From NCBI GenBank assembly GCA_031263565.1, contig JAISFR010000072.1, positions 1 through 47,952 on the forward strand: 47,952 nt of DNA. Direction: 5' to 3'. Below the pieces are notes generated by a model that had not been told where the DNA came from, made no database searches, and was given only the letters and a program-made list of their open reading frames with translations. Source of the stretch: Candidatus Adiutrix sp. Its GTDB lineage: Bacteria > Desulfobacterota > Desulfarculia > Adiutricales > Adiutricaceae. The position numbers and the translations under genes are program-made. Below, piece by piece: positions 25,556 through 34,290 of the stretch; the first letter of the stretch is position 1, and each line of letters opens with the position of its first letter.

Positions 25556-26725
25556 CTACCGGGGCCAGACGGCCTTAAGGCGTTCCAGAGCCTCCCGCAG
25601 CAGGGCCCGGGGGCAGGCGCTGTTCAGGCGATAAAAGCCCTGGCCTCCGAGGCCGAATTTAGGCCCCTCATCCAGCCATAGCCGGGCCCGGCGGCTGATC
25701 AGCTCTTCAAGATCGCCGGGGTTCAGGCCTAGCTCGCGAAAGTCCAGCCAGATCAAATAGCTGCCTTCAGGTTCGACAATCTTGAGACCAGGCAGTCCGG
25801 CCAGGGCGCCTTTCAGGTATTCGAGGTTGCCTTCCAGATAGGTTTTCAGTTGCTCCAGCCAGTCGGCCCCGTGTTCATAGGCCGCCTGGCAGGCGGCCAG
25901 CCCCATGTTGTTCAGGCTGTGGTAGCCGGCCCGGCCCATCGCCGCCTGGAATTTGCCGCGCAAATCAGTATCGGCGATGAAGATATTGGCCGCCTGGAGC
26001 CCGGCCAGATTGAAGGTCTTACTGGGCGCGGTGCAGATGACCGCTGAGGCGCCCAGCTCGGGGGCCACCGTCGGCAGAACCAGATGCCGATGGCCGGGCC
26101 TTACGAAGTCGCAGTGAATTTCATCGGAGACCACCAGGCACTGGTGACGCAGGCATATCTCGGCGACCTTGGCCAGTTCCTCCCGCTTCCAGACCCGCCC
26201 GACCGGATTGTGGGGGCTGCAGAGGATGAACATTTTTACTCGCCGGTCAATGATCTTCTTCTCAAAATCCTCAAAATCCATCCGATAGCGGCCGTTTTCA
26301 CAGACCAGGGGATTGTTGACCATCTGGCGGCCGTTATTGTTGATCAGATGGGCGAAGGGGTGATAAACCGGTTCCTGAATCAAAACCGCGTCTCCCGGCC
26401 CGGTCAGAGCCCGGATGGCCGCGGCCACGGCAAAAACCACGCCGGGAGTCCGAATCAGCCATTCCGGTTCAGGCTCATAGCCGAAACGGCCGGCCAGCCA
26501 ATTTCTGACGGCCTGGAAATATTTATCGCCCGGGTCGGGGTAGCCGAAAACGCCGTCCCTGGCCAGTTCGACCAGCCTGGCGGAAACTTCCGGCGGGCAG
26601 CGGAAATCCATGTCGGCCACCCACAGCGGCAGAGTGTCCGCCGGCCGGCCCCGGGCCGCGATGGAGTCGTATTTGGCGCAGTCCGTGCCGTGGCGGGGCA
26701 CTATTTCATCGAAGTTGTATTTCAT
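25556..26725 (-). CDS. MalY/PatB-type PLP-dependent cystathionine beta-lyase or aminotransferase
   Basis: 389 residues, fold-type I PLP enzyme. The N-terminal [17 protein letters not shown] and [13 protein letters not shown] are the hallmark of the MalY/PatB subfamily. [18 protein letters not shown] and the PLP-lysine motif [10 protein letters not shown] (Lys near residue 237) complete the site. These proteins cleave cystathionine or cysteine conjugates (C-S lyase), giving homocysteine or thiols with pyruvate and ammonia; in E. coli MalY also represses the maltose activator MalT. A MalT-like regulator is encoded divergently next door (27254), so a moonlighting link is possible but unproven. 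Confidence 0.9.
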   Translation of the reverse strand: MKYNFDEIVPRHGTDCAKYDSIAARGRPADTLPLWVADMDFRCPPEVSARLVELARDGVFGYPDPGDKYFQAVRNWLAGRFGYEPEPEWLIRTPGVVFAVAAAIRALTGPGDAVLIQEPVYHPFAHLINNNGRQMVNNPLVCENGRYRMDFEDFEKKIIDRRVKMFILCSPHNPVGRVWKREELAKVAEICLRHQCLVVSDEIHCDFVRPGHRHLVLPTVAPELGASAVICTAPSKTFNLAGLQAANIFIADTDLRGKFQAAMGRAGYHSLNNMGLAACQAAYEHGADWLEQLKTYLEGNLEYLKGALAGLPGLKIVEPEGSYLIWLDFRELGLNPGDLEELISRRARLWLDEGPKFGLGGQGFYRLNSACPRALLREALERLKAVWPR

Positions 26726-26954
26726 GGAAAACCCTGCTCCGTTTTAAGGGGTTTCGACCCCCATATCTTAAGGCCGCTTTGAATTTCGCTCCAAGCGGCG
26801 AAATTCAAAGCTCCGGGCGGAAAGCCGCCCGCCAGCCTCCGAGGCCTGGCTCCAGGGCGGTTCTCCGCTCGAACAAGTCCGGGATATTATAGAGCAGTTT
26901 CCTTTCACGGTCATCTCTTTTTTCAGCGATTCCCCGCGGAATAATTCCCGATCC
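26726..26954. other. Non-coding, hairpin-rich stretch between the divergent malY/patB-like and regulator genes
   Basis: The main feature is a perfect 14-bp inverted repeat, 26776-26789 with 26798-26811 (GCTTTGAATTTCGC and its complement, 8-base loop). A GGGCGG/CCGCCC hairpin follows near 26815-26830, and a GGGGT/ACCCC hairpin near 26747-26761 lies just upstream of the minus-strand start. No protein gene is supported. These could be leader structures of the minus-strand gene or operator sites. Confidence 0.45.
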
Positions 26955-26983
26955 TTGAATTGTCCGCCATCTTACAGTAAAAT
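26955..26983 (+). promoter_or_regulatory. Promoter upstream of the regulator leader
   Basis: TTGAAT (26955-26960), 17 bases, TAAAAT (26978-26983). Transcription would begin near 26990, about 26 bases before the leader ORF ATG. TATACGTAATT follows at about 26991-27001 and shares TACGTAATT with the autotransporter promoter region (30081-30090). Confidence 0.6.
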
Positions 26984-27015
26984 GACCAAATATACGTAAT
27001 TCAAGCGGGACGTTT

Positions 27016-27252
<237 letters not shown>

Positions 27253-27253
27253 T

Positions 27254-29923
27254 ATGCCGAACGTGAAGCCAGGCGGCTTGGCCCCCGCGCCCGGGGATGA
27301 AGACGTCCCGTATTTTTCCGAACGCCTGAAAGCCAGGCTGCGCAAAGCTCCGGCCATGCGCGGCATCTTCATTGAAGCCCCGGTCGGCTACGGCAAGACG
27401 ACCGTGGCCGCCGGGTACCTGCGGAGCGCCCTGCCCAAAGGAAGCCTTGTGGTCTGGCACCACTGCCGGCCAGATAGCCCCCCAGCCCTATGGCGCAACC
27501 TGGGCCGCGCCCTGCAAGCCATTGACTCGAAAACCGGGGCGGAGCTTCTGCGTCTCGGTCCTCCTGACGAAGACAGCCTGCGCGATGCGGGCCGGCTGCT
27601 GCGGGGCCTGGTCGGCGCGGCCCCCACCTGGCTGGTGCTGGACGATTTTCACCATCTGGCGGCGCTGGCGCCCGCCGCCGTCTGGCAAGCCCTGCTGGAA
27701 CACGAATGCCCGCATCTGGCTACGGTGCTGATTTCCCGGCCCCTGCCCGAAAATCCCCTGCCCCGCGGAAAAGCCGGCTTTCTGTATCTGGGGGTTGACG
27801 ATCTGCGCCTGACGCCGGAGGAATCCAGGGACTATGCGGCCCAAGCGGGCGCCGCGCTCAGCGGGCAAGAAGCCCGGGAACTGCATCGCCGCGCCGAAGG
27901 CTGGATGTTCGCCCTCTTTCTGCATGTGCGGCACTACCGGGAGAAGAAAAGCTTTGCCCCGGCCTCCGATTTTGAAGGCCTGCTCAGGGCTGAAATCTGG
28001 GACCGGCTGGACGAAGCCGGCCGGGACTTGCTCCAGCGGCTTTCCCCGTTTGAAGCCTTCAGCGCCATCCAGGCCTCCCAATTGCTCCATGTGCCGGAAC
28101 CGCCCGCCGCTCTCCTGGCGGCCTTGGCCTACACGGCTATCCTGCGCTTTGACGACGCCTCCGGCCTGTATTATCCCCACAGCCTCCTTCTGGAATATAC
28201 CCGGAAAACCGTCAATGAGCTGCCCAAAACAGCGCAACGGGAAATTCTCCAGGCCGCCGGCGACTGGTGCGCCGCGAACGGGGAGCGGAAGAAGGCCATT
28301 GCCTGGTATTACCAACTGGAGAATTTTGAAAAGATTCTGGCCCTCGATCTCTCCGGCCTTCCGGACAACCGCCTGCTGGACCTGCCGGATGCCGCCCCCG
28401 GCCGCCCTGACGGTCCGGGCGCGCCCGCCCGGGCCAACGGCGCTGATCCGCCGTCCACTGAGATCTACGCGGACGCCCTGCGGAAAATTGCGGCCCGCTG
28501 TACCCGCGCCATGAAAATCCGGCATCCCCTGTCCGCGATCCAACTGGCCTTTGAATTTTTCGGCCAGGGTCTGTCTGAGGAATATGCCGCCCTGTGCGGG
28601 GAAATGGCCGGACTGGTGGAAACGGAGGTGCCGGAGCGGGAACGGGACTACCTGCGCGGGGAGCTTCTGCTGATGGAAGCCTTCAGGCGCTATAACGACA
28701 TAGCGGAAATGGGCGAACGCATACAAAGGGCCTCGGAACTCACGGGCGGCCAAACCTCGCTTGTGCGCCCGGACAATTCCTGGACCTTCGGCAACGCCTC
28801 GGTCCTCTTCATGTACCACCGCGAAGCCGGGCGCCTGGACGCGGAACTGGCCGACCTGGAACGCTGCTGCCCCCCCTATACCGCCATGAGCCGGGGCCAC
28901 GGCAGCGGCGGCCCGGCCCTCATGCGGGCGGAAGCCCTGCTTAACCGGGGAGAAGCGGAAAAGGCGGAAATTTTCGGCCACCGGGCGCGGCATGAAGCAG
29001 CCGGGCACGGGCAGACCAGCCTCAGCCTCGGGGTGGAACTGTTTTTCGGCCGGCTGGCGGTCCTGCGGGGGGACGGGATGGCCTGTGCCCGGGCGCTCGA
29101 CTCCCTGGCCTCTCTGGCGGAGGAATACCCGCAAAAGTCCAACCGGATGGAGGCGGATATGGCCCGGTCCTTTCTGGCGGGCTTGCTGCACCGCCCGCCG
29201 GAGGCCGCCGCCTGGCTGCGTGACGGACCGCCAGAGGCCTTCAGCAGGCGGCTGTTCACGCAGGCGATCCCCTTCGCGCAGGTCTGCCGCGCCCGCTGCC
29301 TGCTGCTGGACCGTAAGCCGGAAGTTCTGCTCGGCGAAAGCGCCGCCGCGCTCGGCCTGGCCCGGGCTCTGCATTCCACGCCCGCCCTGGTCTACGGCCA
29401 TCTCCACGCGGCGGCCGCCCTGGCTATGCTGGGCGAAGGCCGGGAAGCCGCGTCCGAGTTACGCCAGGCTCTGGATTTGGCCCTGCCGGACGCGCTCTAC
29501 CTGCCCTTGGCGGAACAGTATGACCTGATCGGGCTGCTGCTCACCAAAGCCTTGTCCGGCAAGAAACAGGCTGAAGCTCTGACCAGGGTCGAGGCCTTGG
29601 CGGAACAGATGCGGGCGGGCCGCCAAACCGCGGTCAAAGAAATGCTGGCCCGGGAACAGTTTGACGGCGGGAACGGCCTGAATGAACAAGCCGGGAAAGC
29701 CGATCTGAAAAAGTTTCATTCCTTTGCCGCCCGCTATGATCTGACCGAAAAAGAAACTGAAGTGCTCTCTTATATTCTCCGTAAATTGAGCATTAAAGAA
29801 ATGGCTGAAAACATGGGCATATCCAACCGGGGCGTGGAGAAGCACGTAACCGGGATCAAGGAAAAAACCCGGATCGAACGCCGGCGGCATCTGCCCCGAC
29901 TGTATGCCGACTGGAAGATGTAG
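27254..29923 (+). CDS. MalT/LAL-type LuxR-family ATP-dependent transcriptional regulator
   Basis: 889 residues. The N-terminal ATPase of the STAND/LAL group has Walker A APVGYGKTT (near residues 42-50) and Walker B LVLDDFHHL near residues 127-135. A winged-helix and helical sensor region rich in tetratricopeptide-like helices follows. The C-terminal LuxR helix-turn-helix (residues 829-889) reads LTEKETEVLSYILRKLSIKEMAENMGISNRGVEKHV. Such proteins are ligand- and ATP-activated DNA binders. The ATG at 27254 is chosen because MalT-like proteins begin their homology about 15-20 residues before the P-loop; the frame is open upstream only through a TTG in a terminator. The autotransporter lies immediately downstream and is the natural candidate target. 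Confidence 0.9.
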   Translation: MPNVKPGGLAPAPGDEDVPYFSERLKARLRKAPAMRGIFIEAPVGYGKTTVAAGYLRSALPKGSLVVWHHCRPDSPPALWRNLGRALQAIDSKTGAELLRLGPPDEDSLRDAGRLLRGLVGAAPTWLVLDDFHHLAALAPAAVWQALLEHECPHLATVLISRPLPENPLPRGKAGFLYLGVDDLRLTPEESRDYAAQAGAALSGQEARELHRRAEGWMFALFLHVRHYREKKSFAPASDFEGLLRAEIWDRLDEAGRDLLQRLSPFEAFSAIQASQLLHVPEPPAALLAALAYTAILRFDDASGLYYPHSLLLEYTRKTVNELPKTAQREILQAAGDWCAANGERKKAIAWYYQLENFEKILALDLSGLPDNRLLDLPDAAPGRPDGPGAPARANGADPPSTEIYADALRKIAARCTRAMKIRHPLSAIQLAFEFFGQGLSEEYAALCGEMAGLVETEVPERERDYLRGELLLMEAFRRYNDIAEMGERIQRASELTGGQTSLVRPDNSWTFGNASVLFMYHREAGRLDAELADLERCCPPYTAMSRGHGSGGPALMRAEALLNRGEAEKAEIFGHRARHEAAGHGQTSLSLGVELFFGRLAVLRGDGMACARALDSLASLAEEYPQKSNRMEADMARSFLAGLLHRPPEAAAWLRDGPPEAFSRRLFTQAIPFAQVCRARCLLLDRKPEVLLGESAAALGLARALHSTPALVYGHLHAAAALAMLGEGREAASELRQALDLALPDALYLPLAEQYDLIGLLLTKALSGKKQAEALTRVEALAEQMRAGRQTAVKEMLAREQFDGGNGLNEQAGKADLKKFHSFAARYDLTEKETEVLSYILRKLSIKEMAENMGISNRGVEKHVTGIKEKTRIERRRHLPRLYADWKM

Positions 29924-30286
29924 TTTCCGCCCTTCGCTTCTGAAAAAAATCGGTTGCGGCTTGGGAGACAAAATTACAATAATTTAAACAAATTGACCGG
30001 CAGCCCCGCTGTTTTTTCCAAAAATTGACCTCAAACCCGCACCTTTCCCGCACTGTTCAATTTTTCCACGCCTGATATAATTACGTAATTTTCCAGCATT
30101 TTTCCATGCAGGAGTTGTGTTACGATATGGCGCAGGCTAAACCCCCAGACCTTTATGGTCCTCGTATTTTCAAGGCGGCTTTGTGCGCGGAGCAAGCGTC
30201 TTTACGCTCGTCTGCCGTACCGGCAAAGGGAAGACGCATTGCATTGTGAACCATATATCCGTGACCGCATTCAGAAAGGAGAACCC
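29924..30286 (+). promoter_or_regulatory. Intergenic region with autotransporter promoter elements
   Basis: 363 bases with no gene. TATAAT at 30076-30081 overlaps a perfect palindrome, AATTACGTAATT (30079-30090), suggesting an operator on the -10 box. No good -35 element is seen, which fits an activator-dependent promoter. TACGTAATT recurs in the regulator's own promoter region at about 26993-27001. A strong ribosome site, AAGGAG (30275-30280), precedes the autotransporter ATG. Confidence 0.5.
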
Positions 30287-31369
30287 ATGAACCATACCCT
30301 GTCCCGCACCGGTTTGTATTTTTTCGCGGCCTGCTTTCTGGCCTGGAGTCTCTTTTCGCCGGGCGGAGCAATGGCCGCGAACACCACGATCAACGACAAC
30401 ACCAGTGGTCCATATACTGGCCTCTATGGCAACGACGGAACCGCGACCACCCCTACTGCTGACACATATGCCAGCGGCAACATGCTTGTTCTCGGCAACG
30501 GTTACACCGGCCCGACCATTACCGATACTTCTGTCGTGACAGTTGCCGGCGGGTATGCTCCCGGCAACTCCAACGGCGACTCCAGCAGCAACACGCTGAC
30601 CATCAACAGCGGGACCTCTTTTACTGCTACCGGCTTTACCAATATTTATGGCGGGAGGGTGGCAGCAGGCAGCGGGAACGCCGCTGGCAATACCGTTACT
30701 ATGGGGGATTTCACACAAGGGAGTGGCAATGTTGTTGTTTATGGCGGACGCGCTCACGGCAGCGGAAATGCTTCGACCAATGGAGTTACCATCGGTTCCG
30801 GCAACACAAATGATTTTTCTGGGATTTACGGTGCTTATGCCAATAGCGGAAATGCCATAAGCAATACTGTAACCATCAACGGCGGCGGACAAATCGCCTT
30901 TGTTAATGGCGGTTATTCCGCTGACGGCAATGCCGGAGGCTCTGGAGTCGGCAACGTCGTCAACATCAGCGGCGGCAACGCAAATATCCTGAACGGTATT
31001 GGGGGAGGAAACAGCAACAGCGGTAGCAGTGGCTCCGCCAGCTACAACGAGGTGAATATCGGGAGCGGCTATACAGGCACAATCGGCGGCAATGTCCACG
31101 GCGGGTGGGTAAGCGGCGGCAGCGGCAACGCGGAGCATAATAGCGTCACCATCGCCGGAGGGACTCTCCAAGGCGGCGCTGCCGTCATAGGCGGCCACTC
31201 CACCAATGGCGCCGCCACCGACAACACCGTCAGCATCAGCGGCGGCAGGGTAGCCGGCGATATTCGCGGCGGGAGCACAACTACAGGCTCCGCTACCGGC
31301 AACACCGTCAGCATCACCACCACCGGCGAAACCTATCTGAACATCTACGGCGGGTATGGGGGGGGGTAG
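30287..31369 (+). CDS. Autotransporter, N-terminal part (signal peptide and passenger), out of frame at a G9 tract
   Basis: 360 codons from the ATG with a strong AAGGAG site to a TAG right after a G9 run. A Sec signal peptide (cleavage after AMAA) is followed by a passenger of imperfect repeats of about 25-30 residues. Each combines an IYGG-type turn, a GSGNA segment and an NTVTI strand, as in right-handed beta-helix adhesins. Sequence up to the G tract is IYGGYGGG. With eight Gs the frame would continue as SGDLFTGNTLNL, which is the expected next part of the repeat, into the 31356-33326 frame. As sequenced, the product is a truncated, secreted passenger without a translocator. I read this as a phase-OFF allele, though a homopolymer sequencing error is possible. 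Confidence 0.88.
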   Translation: MNHTLSRTGLYFFAACFLAWSLFSPGGAMAANTTINDNTSGPYTGLYGNDGTATTPTADTYASGNMLVLGNGYTGPTITDTSVVTVAGGYAPGNSNGDSSSNTLTINSGTSFTATGFTNIYGGRVAAGSGNAAGNTVTMGDFTQGSGNVVVYGGRAHGSGNASTNGVTIGSGNTNDFSGIYGAYANSGNAISNTVTINGGGQIAFVNGGYSADGNAGGSGVGNVVNISGGNANILNGIGGGNSNSGSSGSASYNEVNIGSGYTGTIGGNVHGGWVSGGSGNAEHNSVTIAGGTLQGGAAVIGGHSTNGAATDNTVSISGGRVAGDIRGGSTTTGSATGNTVSITTTGETYLNIYGGYGGG

Positions 31370-33326
31370 CGGCGACCTGTTCACCGGCAACACCCTGAAT
31401 CTCGCCGCCGGGAATGCAGTCAGTTCCGTGCACAATACGGCTGTCCTCAACTTTACTTCCGGCGGAAGCGCGGGTATCAACACTCTGGACACCACAGCCA
31501 CCGGAGCCGTAGGCAGCCCCAAAATGACCCTCAACACCTATACTCACGCCGTCGATTTCGGCGGGGTCATCAACGGCACGGGCGGCATCGACAAAACCGG
31601 CGCAGGCACCCTGACTCTGAGCGGAACAAACACTTACAGCGGCGGAACCACCGTGAGCGCCGGAACCCTGGCCGGGAATATCGCTTCCGGCACGGACCTT
31701 ACCGTGGCAAGCGGCGCGACCTATGACGGAAGCGGTGCGGCCCGTTCCGTGGGCGCTCTTGCCGATGCGGGTTCAATCATCAACACCCACGGCCTGACCG
31801 CGCAAAGCGGCTCTTTCAGTGGCGTCATTTCAGGCGCGGGCGGCCTGACCAAGACCGGAGCCGGAACCCTGACCCTGAGCGGCACGAATACCTTCACCGG
31901 ATCTCTCAGCATTGACGCGGGCGGTCTGACCCTCGGCGCGGGCGGCTCTTTGGCTACGAACTCTCTGTCTCTGGCCACGAACACAGTCTTTGACTATTCC
32001 GCCGCTTCATACGCCTTCCATAACCTGACCGTGCGCGGCCTGAATACGCACATCGTCCCCAGCGCGGCGGGCGCGGATTTCAGCGGCGCGAACCTTGCCT
32101 ATATTGTGCCGCAGACAGCCGCGAACGGAGCCACCCTGCTTACCGTACAAGGTGGGGCGACCATTGACGCGGCCACCGCCGTCAGCCTCGCTTACGCTTC
32201 GGGCAGGCCAAACATCAACGCGGGCGAAGGTTTCACCTTACTGAACGCTACAACTCTGACGGACAGCGGCTTTACGCAGCTTACCGTACAGACCCCGAGT
32301 GGCGATATCTACACCCTGAATGTTTCCGGCACGCAGCTTCTGGCCGTGCTGCAACAGCTTTCCCCCACCGGCCCGGCCTATGAGCGCCTCAAAGCCTATG
32401 CCGAAAGCCGGGCCGCGTCCCTGGCCTTCGCCAACCAGGGCCTTGATTTTATCCTGAACCGGGGTTTCGGTTCCGCCCTGGCCACGACAGCGGGACCGGG
32501 TTTCCGCTTCGGCAGTTTCGGGGGCCTGGGCGGCGGCTGGTCGCGCTATACCACAGGTTCACATGTGGACGTTTCCGGCCTGTCGCTGTTGGCGGGTCTG
32601 GCCCTCGGTAATGACCTAGCCCCCGGACGCCTGACCCTCGGGGCCTTCTTCGAGGGCGGATGGGGCAATTACAACTCCCATAACAGCTTCAGCAACGCGG
32701 CCTCCGTGGACGGCAAGGGGGACAGTTCCTACTACGGCGGCGGCATCCTGGGCCGCTACGACCTGACGGAAGGCGCTCTCTCCGGCCTGTATTTCGACGC
32801 TTCGGCCCGCCTGGGCCGGACGGAAACGGATTTCCGCAGCGGCGACATCCGGTACAACGGCTGGAACGCCAATTTTGAAAGCTCATCCCTTTACTATGGC
32901 CTGCACGGCGGGTTTGGCTATGTCTGGAGCTTTACGGACCAGGCTGCCCTCGACCTGTCCGCGAAACTGCTCTGGACACGGCAGAAAGGCGACAGCCTGA
33001 CCGTGTACCAGGACCGCCTGCGCTTCAAGGACGCCGATTCCCTGCGTACCCGCCTGGGCGGGCGCTTCGCCTACTCCGTCAACGACTACGTCAGCCCCTA
33101 TCTCGGCGCGTATTGGGAACACGAGTTCGACGGCCAACAGCGTATCGCGGTGAACGGCCAGCGCCTTTCTTCCCCGTCCCTCAAGGGCGATACGGGCCTG
33201 GCTGAACTCGGCCTCTCCCTTAAGCCTTCGCCAAGCCTGCCCCTGTCCTTTGATTTGGGGGTGCAGGGCTATGTGGGGACAAGGGAAGGCGTGGCGGGGA
33301 GCTTGCAGATCAAGTTGGAATTTTAG
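31356..33326 (+). CDS. Autotransporter, C-terminal part (passenger end, PATR repeats and beta-barrel)
   Basis: The frame is open from the G tract to 33326; the apparent ATG inside the tract is not a real start. Two passenger-associated transport repeats (GIDKTGAGTLTLSGTNTYSGG and GLTKTGAGTLTLSGTNTFTGS) lie near 31590-31910. A linker helix (YERLKAYAESRAASLAFANQ) leads to a classical type Va barrel of about 270 residues ending in KLEF, with the C-terminal Phe required for Bam-dependent insertion. Joined to 30287-31366 by loss of one G (or gain of two), it makes a full autotransporter of about 1,012 residues. Surface display or adhesion is the expected role; the ligand is unknown. Confidence 0.9.
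   Translation: MGGGSGDLFTGNTLNLAAGNAVSSVHNTAVLNFTSGGSAGINTLDTTATGAVGSPKMTLNTYTHAVDFGGVINGTGGIDKTGAGTLTLSGTNTYSGGTTVSAGTLAGNIASGTDLTVASGATYDGSGAARSVGALADAGSIINTHGLTAQSGSFSGVISGAGGLTKTGAGTLTLSGTNTFTGSLSIDAGGLTLGAGGSLATNSLSLATNTVFDYSAASYAFHNLTVRGLNTHIVPSAAGADFSGANLAYIVPQTAANGATLLTVQGGATIDAATAVSLAYASGRPNINAGEGFTLLNATTLTDSGFTQLTVQTPSGDIYTLNVSGTQLLAVLQQLSPTGPAYERLKAYAESRAASLAFANQGLDFILNRGFGSALATTAGPGFRFGSFGGLGGGWSRYTTGSHVDVSGLSLLAGLALGNDLAPGRLTLGAFFEGGWGNYNSHNSFSNAASVDGKGDSSYYGGGILGRYDLTEGALSGLYFDASARLGRTETDFRSGDIRYNGWNANFESSSLYYGLHGGFGYVWSFTDQAALDLSAKLLWTRQKGDSLTVYQDRLRFKDADSLRTRLGGRFAYSVNDYVSPYLGAYWEHEFDGQQRIAVNGQRLSSPSLKGDTGLAELGLSLKPSPSLPLSFDLGVQGYVGTREGVAGSLQIKLEF
31358..31366 (+). repeat. Homopolymeric G9 tract at the autotransporter frame break
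   Basis: Nine consecutive Gs, with the TAG stop directly after them in the frame of the signal peptide. Eight or eleven Gs would join the two halves in frame. Poly-G tracts of 8-12 are the classic contingency-locus element in Campylobacter, Helicobacter and Neisseria surface genes. Confidence 0.95.
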
Positions 33327-33362
33327 CAAAACGGCCGCCCGCCCCTGCTTTGAAGCGGCGGT

Positions 33363-33743
33363 CTACAGAAATATCTTGTACGAAACGTTGTATTTTTTGC
33401 CTGCGCGTTTGGCCATTTCAAGGGAAATTGAACGGGCGCCGTTTTCCATTGCTGAAATGTGGTTTTGCCTTATGCCAAGGTGTTCCGCCATTTCTTTTTG
33501 GGTCAGGCCCTCACGGAGCCTTATACCCTTGAGTCTGCTGCCCGGACGCGAATCAGGAAAGACTTCCTCAAGGGAATACAGTTCTTCGCCTTCATCGTTG
33601 ACCGGCCTTATCTCATGCCCGGCCAGAGATAACACTATCTTCAGGGCTTCAGCCATCCGCAGGGATTCAACCACCGGCACAGTTACAGACAAGTCGATTT
33701 TAACTGATTCGCCGGTAGTCTGCATGCTCATGTGGGCCGACAT
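33363..33743 (-). CDS. XRE/HigA-type antitoxin
   Basis: 126 residues. An N-terminal segment (KIDLSVTVPVVESLRMAEALKIVLSL), probably toxin-binding, is followed by a Cro/C1 helix-turn-helix (RLREGLTQKEMAEHLGIRQNHISAMENGARSIS) that binds the operon's own operator. The ATG at 33743 has a perfect GGAGG site 6 bases upstream. The gene overlaps the toxin gene by 44 bases, so it is translated from the same mRNA in the toxin-first order typical of higBA. It converges on the autotransporter gene, 36 bases away. Confidence 0.88.
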   Translation of the reverse strand: MSAHMSMQTTGESVKIDLSVTVPVVESLRMAEALKIVLSLAGHEIRPVNDEGEELYSLEEVFPDSRPGSRLKGIRLREGLTQKEMAEHLGIRQNHISAMENGARSISLEMAKRAGKKYNVSYKIFL

Positions 33744-34020
33744 AGCGTACCTCCATAATTTGCACATCGTTATCGACGACTACCCAGACCACAACGTAAA
33801 CAGGGCGGGATTTATTCAGGTGACAATGACGCATATCCGTTTTCTTGCCCTGGCCTTTTATATTGCCGCAGTGCGGCCAGTTCCGCCGCTCCGGCCCTTC
33901 CGTCTTGAGTTCATAAGTCAAGGCATCCAGGATGGGCGAGATGTCATCAGGCAATAGTTCCTTTTGCTTCCGGGCCTTGTTGGAAAATTTGATTTCCCAC
34001 GTTTTGTTCTTGTCGCTCAT
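33700..34020 (-). CDS. RelE/HigB-type toxin
   Basis: 106 residues, with a RelE/ParE fold layout: WEIKFSNKARKQKELLPDDISPILDALTYEL, then a basic patch around GNIKGQGKKTDMRHCHLNKSRPVYVVVW, and a terminal strand VQIMEVRYVGPHEHADYRR. It resembles cytotoxic mRNA interferase-like toxins of type II systems, with the final His and Arg-rich segment as the likely catalytic end. It precedes and overlaps the antitoxin gene. The ribosome site (AAGG at about 10 bases) is weak. Such modules often mark accessory islands; here it flanks the phase-variable autotransporter. Confidence 0.85.
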   Translation of the reverse strand: MSDKNKTWEIKFSNKARKQKELLPDDISPILDALTYELKTEGPERRNWPHCGNIKGQGKKTDMRHCHLNKSRPVYVVVWVVVDNDVQIMEVRYVGPHEHADYRRIS

Positions 34021-34223
34021 CGGCTATCAACCTTTGACAGGCTCAATGTATCTCATATTATATCACTTTTTGGTATACAGTCAATTGTTTTTCAGGTAGC
34101 TGTTTTTCAGGTAACGCCCAAGGCGTCCCTAAGGCGGATTAAAAGCGGCCCAAGCGATGAAAGCCGGCTTATAGGCCGCCCGTAAAAAGGCAATGACAGC
34201 GCGGTCACCAGGGACCATCCCAA

Positions 34224-34255
34224 TAAGAAGGGAGAGCGCCGGCTCTCCCTTCTTA
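34224..34255 (-). terminator. Hairpin terminator of the por operon
   Basis: A perfect 14-bp stem, 34224-34237 with 34242-34255, around a GCCG loop, about 35 bases after the porB stop. It lacks a long U-run but the stem is very stable, and it sits at the boundary between the toxin-antitoxin pair and the por operon. The rest of 34021-34290 shows no gene. Confidence 0.7.
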
Positions 34256-34290
34256 TCATCTCATCGTTTGAGGAAACCGCTTACGAATTT

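Noticed and set aside
31356-31358. ATG inside the G tract as a genuine autotransporter start
   Set aside because: No ribosome site and no signal peptide follow; the downstream frame continues the passenger of the upstream ORF.
30170-31537. Minus-strand ORF of 455 codons across the autotransporter passenger
   Set aside because: The plus strand encodes a signal peptide and beta-helix repeats; the antisense frame is a low-complexity Ala/Val-rich mirror of those repeats.
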